A stretch of DNA of 20,490 nucleotides from an uncultured Clostridium sp. (GTDB lineage: Bacteria; Bacillota; Clostridia; TANB77; CAG-508). The DNA lies in assembly GCA_900557045.1 (NCBI GenBank), contig USQY01000029.1:1-20490 (forward strand), written 5' to 3'. Under the pieces are notes generated by a model, which saw only the letters and a program-made list of their open reading frames with translations, was not told the origin of the DNA and ran no database searches. Each line of letters begins with the position of its first letter. Position 1 is the first letter of the stretch. A program made the translations under genes and the position numbers. Shown here piece by piece: positions 17,401 through 20,490 of the stretch.

Positions 17401-20400
17401 CATTACACTCTACTGTTACTTTATTTACTACATATTTTCCAGCAGTATTATCTGTTGTTTTTCCTACTGTAATAGTTATAGGTGAAGCTAATTCTAATAT
17501 ATTATTATATTTATCTTCAACTTCTGTAACTTCAAATGTATCTTCTGTATTAATATTGTTTTTATTAATTATAATTTCTTTTACTAAACTAATTTTCCCG
17601 TTAGAATCTGTTGTTGCAACTTTTGTACTATTTTTATATAAACGATTAAATGTTACCCCTGGTATTTTTGTGCTATAATTTCCAGCTGTTTTTAACAAGT
17701 CTATACTGTACTTTCCTGTTATCAATTTATTTGGAATTGTTACAATTATTTCATTGTCTTCTACTGTTGCATTAACTGTAACTGTAGAACCATCTTTTAA
17801 TTGTATATTCTCCAAATTTACATTTGTCCCTGATACAGTTCTGTTATTACCTTGATATAACACTATGTTCTTAACTCCATATGTACTATCTGTTTTTACT
17901 TCTTTTGTTACATCTAAACTTATAGAATTTTCCAATTTAACATATGAATCATCTATGTTTATCTCATTTATAGTATATGTATCTACTTTGTTTATGTTTT
18001 CATTTGTTAACTCTACATTTGAAACATTTGCTAAACCTTCTGTATCTGTTGCTTCCGTGGTAATTGTGTTACTTATTCCATTTATTTTTTGATTTATTCC
18101 AAATGTTACATTTCCTATCGGATTATTATTTGCTACATTTACTTTCTTAATTTTTAATGTATATAATCCTTGCATTCCTTTATTTGGTATTTGTAATGTT
18201 ATAGCTTGTGTATCTGAATTCAAAGTTGCAGTTATTGTTACTGTTGTACCATCTTTTAAAACTACTCCTGGTAGTGAAACTCTTTTACTACCTTCTTTAA
18301 AAATAGTAGACACACTTCCTGTTGCTTCAAGTTTCATTCCTGTTACTACATAATTTCTACCATCTGAATCAAGTCCTTTTTTTACTGTTAACTTTATAGG
18401 ATTTATTATTTTTACATATTTGTTTGTATCTACACTAATTTCTTCTATATTGTATTCATCATCTTGAAGACTATCAGTAGTAATTTGTTTATTTTCTGTA
18501 CAAGTTGTTATTCCTGAATTATTTGTAGCTGGTAAATTTTTGCTATCTACCTTAAATGTTACATTTTGTATTGGTGCCCCTGATACAACCTTTTTTAAAT
18601 ATAGGCTATATTTTCCAGTTACTACTGGGTTATCAGCTTCAATTGTTATTTTTTGTGTAGTTTTATCTAATGTTACTTTTACTTTAGTTTTTACTTCAGA
18701 ATTCACTGTTGATAAATCAGTTAATTCAATAGAATTTGTAGAATCAGTTCTTTTAATTGTTTTAGTATTTCCATCACATTCTACTGTTACACTGTTTACT
18801 ACATATTTACCTGAATCAGCTGTTTTTTGTACTTTTACAGTTATTGGTGAAGCTAATTCTAGTAAATTATTTTCATTATCTTCTACTTCTGTAATTGCAT
18901 ATACATCTGTTTTCCCGACATTATCTTTAGTAATTGAATATGAATCTACTAATGTTATTCTTCCTCTACTATTTGTTTTTTCTCCATTTGGATTATTTGT
19001 ATGTTTAAATTCAATTCCTTCGCCAAATTTTTTAAAATTGTCTGCAGTTTTTATTAATTCTATACTATATGTTCCTGCTATTTTATTGTTTGGAATTGTA
19101 ATGATAAACATGTTATTTTCAGTATCATATTTTACTTTAATTTTTACAGTTCCTTTAGAAATATCAGGTACCTCTAATTCAGTTTCCTCATTTATTGATA
19201 CAAATCCAGACTCATTATATGTTTCATTATTTTTCCTTGCTGTTATACAATAACTTGATACATTAACTACACCTGTAGTAGAATTAACTTCCTTTTTTAC
19301 TTCAAAAATTAATTCTGCATCTAACAAATTATATCTTTGATCATTAGAAGTATTTAATTCTTTTATATAAAATACATCATATTCATCAGATTTATCAGCA
19401 TAAGTAATTCCTGTTACTACATTCGAAGTTTCTCCATATTCATTTGTTACATAAGTATTTTCTAGATTTACATTGTTTACATCATATTTTCTATCACTTA
19501 TATAGAATTTTGCTCCTGCAAGTTTTTCCGCATTATTTTCACTAGAAACCTTTTGTAATTGTAATTTATATTCATTTAAAATAATTACTTTCTCGAAATC
19601 ATCGTCATCACCTTGTTTGTACTTTTTATTACCTTGTTCATCAATACTTTCTATAATAGAATTATCTTGTGCTAGAAAATCTGTATGCCAGTTTCCATCT
19701 AATTCACCTTGTTTACCAGTAGCATAATTGCGCCATGCCTCTGAGCCTTTATCTTCCCCATAAGGGTCTTTATCACTTAGATTCCAGTTATATACTGTTG
19801 AATCTACATCTGAAGTATCTTTATTATTATTTTCAGATTTATATTCTACTATTTCTGCAACATTAGTCAATACTCCTGTTGCATTTTCTTGCACTTTACA
19901 TATTACTGTAATAGTACCATATGATAAATTATTTCCATCAAATGCGTCTATATATTCTATATCGTTTAGGTGTATATCAATTGTTCCCGCTCTGTCAGCA
20001 TATAAAAAATAATTTTTTGTATTTATTTTTTCACCCTCCGCTTTGTATTCATCCCAAGCAAAATATTCTATTTCTTTTTCTTCATTTTTATATTTATATT
20101 TTACTTTACAGTTTTCTAAATCACTTAAAATTAATCCTTTTGGAAGATAATCTTTTACTGTAATTGCTTTTGCTTTTGTTTTTCCTTCATTATATATTCG
20201 TATATCATATTGTATCTCATCACCAATTTTTACTTGTACTGGTGTTTTATTCATTGTATACGTAGCATTTGTATCACCATTTTTTAATGGTGTAACATCT
20301 ACTCCTATATTGTTTTCTATTTCATTTGTTTTTCTATCTACATTAAATCCGTTTTCTTTTGTTACATCTTCAAATTCTTTATTCTCTCTTTTTATTTTTG

Positions 20401-20490
20401 TAATTACCTTTTTTAATGCTAAATCTGGTGCAACTATTACTTTTTCAAAGTCATCGTCATCACCTTTATTTCCATTTATACCTGCATCTT
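5429..20490 (-). CDS. Giant multi-domain cell-surface protein (5' end outside window)
   Basis: The frame is open from the window edge to TAG at 5429, giving at least 5,019 residues. A start at 20254 is possible on paper, but the frame continues upstream with the family motifs DDDDFEK and DLALKK, so it is not the real start. Visible order: a DUF11-like module (about 20461-19612); 26 modules of 146-167 residues resembling SpaA/CnaB pilin domains (19570-7460); three DUF11-like modules (7459-about 5560); a transmembrane helix (about 5517-5452); and the tail KRVFYKKK. Every SpaA/CnaB-like module begins G-x-Y and keeps Lys at Tyr+6, a Glu in a Y-x-[IV]-x-E type motif, and an Asn closing the last strand (IPNK, VDNP or similar). 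This is the known set for Lys-Asn isopeptide bonds. Known relatives are surface adhesins, pilins and stalk proteins, so a long stiff adhesin is inferred. There is no LPXTG motif; AVRTGD precedes the helix. The signal peptide, promoter and any ligand-binding head lie outside the window. Confidence 0.93.
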   Translation of the reverse strand, partial: DAGINGNKGDDDDFEKVIVAPDLALKKVITKIKRENKEFEDVTKENGFNVDRKTNEIENNIGVDVTPLKNGDTNATYTMNKTPVQVKIGDEIQYDIRIYNEGKTKAKAITVKDYLPKGLILSDLENCKVKYKYKNEEKEIEYFAWDEYKAEGEKINTKNYFLYADRAGTIDIHLNDIEYIDAFDGNNLSYGTITVICKVQENATGVLTNVAEIVEYKSENNNKDTSDVDSTVYNWNLSDKDPYGEDKGSEAWRNYATGKQGELDGNWHTDFLAQDNSIIESIDEQGNKKYKQGDDDDFEKVIILNEYKLQLQKVSSENNAEKLAGAKFYISDRKYDVNNVNLENTYVTNEYGETSNVVTGITYADKSDEYDVFYIKELNTSNDQRYNLLDAELIFEVKKEVNSTTGVVNVSSYCITARKNNETYNESGFVSINEETELEVPDISKGTVKIKVKYDTENNMFIITIPNNKIAGTYSIELIKTADNFKKFGEGIEFKHTNNPNGEKTNSRGRITLVDSYSITKDNVGKTDVYAITEVEDNENNLLELASPITVKVQKTADSGKYVVNSVTVECDGNTKTIKRTDSTNSIELTDLSTVNSEVKTKVKVTLDKTTQKITIEADNPVVTGKYSLYLKKVVSGAPIQNVTFKVDSKNLPATNNSGITTCTENKQITTDSLQDDEYNIEEISVDTNKYVKIINPIKLTVKKGLDSDGRNYVVTGMKLEATGSVSTIFKEGSKRVSLPGVVLKDGTTVTITATLNSDTQAITLQIPNKGMQGLYTLKIKKVNVANNNPIGNVTFGINQKINGISNTITTEATDTEGLANVSNVELTNENINKVDTYTINEINIDDSYVKLENSISLDVTKEVKTDSTYGVKNIVLYQGNNRTVSGTNVNLENIQLKDGSTVTVNATVEDNEIIVTIPNKLITGKYSIDLLKTAGNYSTKIPGVTFNRLYKNSTKVATTDSNGKISLVKEIIINKNNINTEDTFEVTEVEDKYNNILELASPITITVGKTTDNTAGKYVVNKVTVECNGNTQTINRTDSTNYVELTNLPTVNPEIKAKAKVTLDKTTQKITVMVDNPYINGKYSVNIKKYDNDGNPMQYIVFKVNGKTLTATNAQGITTCVSEKAITKDDYQTADTYVIDEFKVNEKNYVKLSNKIKLTVKKGLNADGKKYVVKGIRLDEIDSNNKIKNSSETTDGTKVELKGIKLSDEKSTVTVVATLDKETQTITLGIPNKKVTGSYSMNLIKTTNNFKTPVQNVDFTWINSSNVKTSETTDTFGYIDIIDKYTITKENIEKTDSYTITEVEDASNKILELASNIVIRVSKTTESGKYVVSKVEVTCGDTKKTITRSDSANYVELTNLPTVNSVKTTTLKVTLDKTTQKITIYADNPTIDGKYNIKLKKTSLSGTGIKDVIFSINGTELNSTNTSGVTTAVSGKNITSENVNKPDTYTIKEVEVDENKYVKLDNPIKLTVKKGLDAEGRNYVVTKVKLEGQGQSSTISTKEANSVSLKGVLLSDGSTVTVNAIYNSNTKTVTVTIPNKDMEGKYTLQLKKVNTTKSDEIKPIRDIIFGVSTTINGVDETKTTLPTDANGIAKVATVTLSDADLNKTDTYTIEEKNIQINGKYVKLKEKISVDVTKEVKTDSTYGVKNIVLYQGDNKTIAGTDVNLEVELEDNSKVVINGSVNNNLITITIPNKLFTGSYNMNLIKTVNNARLEGITFNRVYKNSTKVGKTDSNGEINLVKEIAINKNNVNTPDTFKITEVEDTKNNVVELASPINIKVEKTESGENYIVNKVTVSCATTSNKNDTKEIVKQEGKANFVEFNNVKTVDGNRNAKIKVTLNENAQTADGINQTITVQVDNPKIDGKYNLCIEKTLSGEPLKDMIFNVDINGTVKELEATKEDGLTTVITEKNITTENVNTLDTYTIKEIKTKNEQDKAKYIKLADPIILTVKKGLDAEGKNYTVTGMKLQGTGNASNTISSEGEDTVSISGVGLEDKKSTVTVTATYNSDSKTIILQVPNEGKEGLYTVKIKKVSLATETEKSKVLKGVKFTIDRTIKGISDTITPTTNSEGIAKIASVTLTDNDDMDEVDTYEINEINTDSLKDSYVSLQKSIKLDVYKKSVNNKYSVKNIVLYQGNNKTTAGTNVNLKVKLADDTQVTINAKLQNDEVIVTIPNKLITGKYSIKLIKNTNDFTEKLKGITFTHNNNLLGEETDDNGEIVIEDNYQITKANVGTIDAYTITEVEDKQNNVLELASPITVKVKKITEGGKYVVSKVKVVYGDTTKDLYRSNNGNLSSVILENVPTVKDDKLTNISVSLNKETQEITVGVDNPQIEGEYNLKLSKVSQEYVEGKLEEKPISGVVFTVNDKKLTTNKLGTIKYSADNIKINSNSLKDDEYIVREIAVDENTYVKLKSPVILTVKKGLDADGRNYVITGMKLEATGIKGSISSEGNKSVTLKGVVLKDGTTVTVTATLDEATQTITLKIPNKKIKGSYSLKVKKVNATDSNKPMDGVVFGISTLINEVEDTIITAATNTEGMADVTTVELTSNDINKVDTYTIDEVKVDSLYLKLKNPINLDVYKNVQNGTFGVEKIMLYQGENKSTIGQDVELKVELETGLKGIVEANVANNIITVTIPNKLIKGKYSMNVIKTKNGSPISGVTFENSVSEEPVTTDKNGKITVVESCEINKNNLNTVDTYTIKEVEDKKNNILELASPITVKVQKKQFGNLYVADKITVAYGKTVKEMYRNDTIEITDATTVNSNKKANIKVTFDKPNETIIVNIDNPEVDGKYSLFIEKTLSGEPLKDMIFNVDINGTVKELEATKEDGLTTVITEKNITTENVNTLDTYTIKEIKTKNEQDKAKYIKLADPIILTVKKGLDAEGKNYTVTGMKLQGTGNASNTISSEGEDTVSISGVGLEDKKSTVTVTATYNSDSKTIILQVPNEGKEGLYTVKIKKVSLATETEKSKVLKGVKFTIDRTIKGISDTITPTTNSEGIAKIASVTLTDNDNMDEVDTYEINEINTNNLNNSYVSLQSPIKLEVHKKSADNKYSIDYIVLCQGQENKSEEKTNVNLQVKLADGTPVTVNAKVQNDEIIVTIPNKIINGNYSIKLTKSTNNFAKKLKGVVFTHNNSALGEKTDSNGEIVIENNYKITKDNVNTEDTYTITEVEDKQNNVLELASPINITVGKTTDNTIGKYVVDTVKISCGNVTKQLSRNSENRVVLENLPTVKEGKLTKINVTLNKETQEIIIDVDNPEVDGKYSLNLRKVCSGVGVEGVVFNVNETNLSATNASGITKCEENKTITSSTLQSDVYTVEEISIDTNKYIKLAKPVTLTVNKGLDADGKNYIVTGMKLEGTGKNSTTIFKQGVNSVSLSGVILENGLNNDLKNTPTVTVKATYDGNVITVEIPNKEIQGIYSLKIKKVDEENTPISNIYFEGSSIINKTTDTFTTEPTNAEGITNVKTVKLTKENYTTTDTFTINEVNIDNSYIKLQSPIALDVNKYIKDNKYVVKEIVLYQDENKTTAGNNVELDNVKLADNSIVKITASVENNVITVTIPNKTVTGKYSMDVVKTTEDYTTTIPGMTFKRIYKDKIKVVTTDDEGVANLVKEFEINKNNLNTIDEYEITEVENVTNEFLELQNAITVKVQKTNDSGEYVVNKVTVTSGNSKGEITRAGDKNYTELANLPTVNPDVKTKVKVTLDKNTQKITVYVQNPPISGKYGLNLRKVCGEKGISGVIFTVNGEKLEATDEDGMVKYLKNQPITDITNEDTYTVEEISVDTNKYIKLAKPVTLKVQKGLDTDGKKYIATGIKLEGTGITNVETGETGIVSQQGQLVSEGKIGVKLNVILENKAEATLQAILDVNSQTITFKIKNELIRGIYALRIRKVDTNNNAPVENVTFNISAKINEKNKTIKTNATNNEGIVNIGRVTLANETLDKADVYEINEINADNSYIKLKNPIYLQVNKCINNYKYCIKDIGLYKIKDGKPDTIGNNVKLENVELKDGTKVEVTATVEDNIITITIPNKPVEGEYNINIQKYDENFTNRLANTKFEYSINNETPKQEVTSEVIDENNGGEIALPKYKITRENVGITDKYVITEIETPSKTYLKLAEPLELNVTKEIIEGVYVIKDITLKNSTESVTLSKETNENSVTLHNIKTVDNNRTANAIVTINRSTQTITIKIENQKIRGSYDLEITKLEELLGTPLQGAKFVIEAYTQKGEQIKLYKNTDDVNSMESIIPGKFTIKNEDGKFSIKDIRIEKPETYILKITEIETPETYTKLRDTIELKVTTKLYEETEKAKYVLDNIELISGENDGLVKLVKNTEDKIELEVTNNQFDLALRKYISSINGEDISRWTKPEVDTSKLITGEETTAEYYNAKAPLRIYKEQEVIYTLRIYNEGQIDGYATEITDYLPEQLEFLPEDEFNTSRGWKYDEQDETLRTIKTNYLSKENGKEEKNADGEKSENSNLIKAFNSKTGEIDYVEVQVKCKVKPNAVAKQLITNIAEITKYEGENRPEVVDRDSKKTAEIPADRDLPSYKQNEIDKPYVPGQEDDDDFEKLVVEEFDLSLRKFITKVNGKTLEGENSREPVVDTSKLVSGEETTAKYTHTKEPIEVAYKNVVEYTIRVFNEGTVDGYANIVKDDIPDGLVFVPEDETNKQYGWRMLDKDGKETTNAKKAEYIVTEYLSMENGRSINNVSKEDMQENNETSKAVSEEETAEYEDVKNANVIKAFDASKMETLDYKDVKAVFKVDVPDKKDNIIINKAQISEDTDEYGKPVKDKDSTTDVWIEGEDDQDREYLKLVYFDLALRKWVSQAIVYENGVEKVTQTGHTGYENPEPVVKVDLGKNILDKVVVKFKYQIKVTNEGIVPGYVKEISDYIPEGLRFEQSDNPTWEEKDGKVVTSEVENVLLQPGESVTVGIVLTWNNAKDNLGVKINIAEISKDYNEYGDTPDIDSTPDNKTAGEDDIDTAPVMLAVRTGDVNVPVMIIILSMCYIAVCAVAIKRVFYKKK
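5432..5542 (-). other. C-terminal membrane anchor with non-LPXTG pre-helix motif
   Basis: The protein ends LAVRTGD-VNVPVM, then a hydrophobic helix of about 20 residues, then KRVFYKKK. The layout is that of a cell-wall sorting signal (motif, helix, basic tail), but the motif reads AVRTG where LPXTG is expected. It may be a variant sortase site or simply a membrane anchor. Confidence 0.6.
5560..7459 (-). repeat. Three C-terminal DUF11-like modules of the giant protein
   Basis: The modules begin at FDLALRK (7459), FDLSLRK (6772) and FDLALRK (6052), about 230 residues apart. Each shows the conserved-repeat-domain pattern: Y-x-[IL]-[RK]-[VI]-x-NEG, then a D-Y/D-[IL]-P-[ED]-[GQ]-L segment, then a strand with N-x-A-[EQ]-I and a D-x-DS motif. 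Acidic linkers (EDDDDFEK at 6788-6811, EDDQDRE before the third) separate the modules. The DLALRK start motif also opens the N-terminal module at about 20425. Confidence 0.8.
11463..12097 (-). repeat. Near-identical 635-bp internal duplication, copy in modules A6/B6
   Basis: This stretch matches 14241-14875 at a constant offset of 2,778 bases, with two mismatches that I could find (12050 and 12062) and no gaps. It covers nearly all of module A6 and about the first third of B6. Other A and B modules are clearly diverged, so this is a recent copy or conversion. Confidence 0.93.
14241..14875 (-). repeat. Near-identical 635-bp internal duplication, copy in modules A4/B4
   Basis: Partner of 11463-12097. 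It covers module A4 from its fifth residue and about the first third of B4. Flanking sequence on both sides diverges at once (for example ENINTDSLKD-type against ENINTNNLNN-type residues just downstream), which fixes the edges. Confidence 0.93.
19590..20461 (-). other. N-terminal DUF11-like module bracketed by DDDDFEK motifs
   Basis: The segment runs from one GDDDDFEKV motif (20441-20464) to the next (19589-19612). It opens with DLALKK, contains IRIYNEGKTKAKAITVKDYLP, which matches the DUF11/conserved-repeat pattern, and ends with VAEI and a DVDS motif. It is the same kind of module as the three at the C-terminal end, so the long array is flanked on both sides by DUF11-like modules. Confidence 0.7.

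Larger units (their letters stand above)
7460..19570 (-). repeat. Array of 26 SpaA/CnaB-like modules in C-A-B order
   Basis: First-Tyr coordinates, N- to C-terminal: leader 19570; C1 19069; A1 18610; B1 18163; C2 17710; A2 17239; C3 16771; A3 16303; B3 15850; C4 15385; A4 14887; B4 14407; C5 13939; A5 13474; B5 13003; C6 12553; A6 12109; B6 11629; C7 11158; A7 10696; B7 10228; C8 9781; A8 9316; B8 8836; C9 8380; terminal 7897. Type A carries KKGLDxDG-like motifs, type B an IVLYQG-like motif, and type C TEVED with ELASPI. The A-B-C period is 1,365-1,416 bases. B is missing after A2, where the period is 936. All spacings are whole codons. Confidence 0.9.

Noticed and set aside
5429..20254. Start of the giant gene at the ATG at 20254
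   Set aside because: The same frame stays open to 20490 and encodes DDDDFEK and DLALKK motifs matching other module starts, and no ribosome binding site precedes this ATG.
1..20490. Search by eye for tRNA, rRNA, insertion sequences, phage genes or riboswitches
   Set aside because: No recognisable cloverleaf, rRNA segment, transposase motif or aptamer core was seen. This was a reading, not a covariance-model search.

Overview
The window is very AT-rich and reads as a low-GC Bacillota genome, most likely a gut-type Clostridia. The evidence is strong A/T third-position codon use, sigma-A promoters close to consensus, AGGAGG-type ribosome binding sites, a dockerin-like secreted protein, and a tatD/yabE gene pair in the order known from Bacillus subtilis. 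The code is standard: TGG encodes Trp, and no in-frame TGA occurs in the 5,019 codons of the longest gene. Species cannot be named from this sequence.

Layout. Positions 1-1565 (+ strand) hold the last 11 codons of a secreted-protein gene, its terminator, and then a full gene (331-1482) whose 3' end and terminator nearly duplicate the first, so this is a tandem paralogue pair cut by the window edge. A second terminator facing the other way (1648-1691) closes the convergent minus-strand block. That block, read from high to low coordinates, is a giant surface-protein gene (5429 to beyond 20490), then tatD (4225-5028), a YabE-like G5/3D cell-wall protein (2969-3994) and an AI-2E-family permease (1707-2825). 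Candidate promoters and terminators can be seen for most of these, so they look like mostly separate transcription units.

The dominant object is the giant gene, which fills about 73% of the window. It is open for at least 5,019 residues and its start lies outside. In the visible part it has a DUF11-like module, then 26 consecutive modules of about 150 residues resembling SpaA/CnaB pilin-type domains, then three DUF11-like modules, one C-terminal transmembrane helix and a lysine-rich tail. The 26 modules fall into three subtypes in a repeating C-A-B order. All 26 keep a Lys six residues after the starting Tyr, a Glu in a Y/F-x-[IV]-x-E-like motif (one residue later in the last module), and an Asn ending the last predicted strand. 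That is the arrangement expected for intramolecular Lys-Asn isopeptide bonds, so the protein is best read as a very long, covalently stiffened cell-surface stalk. A 635-bp stretch of the array is duplicated with two differences, showing recent recombination. A 53-bp tandem repeat lies between its stop codon and its terminator.

Functionally, most of the window concerns the cell surface: secreted dockerin-like proteins, a wall-associated 3D-domain protein, a membrane permease and the giant adhesin or stalk protein. TatD is the one cytoplasmic housekeeping gene. No tRNA, rRNA, CRISPR array, insertion sequence or phage gene was recognised.
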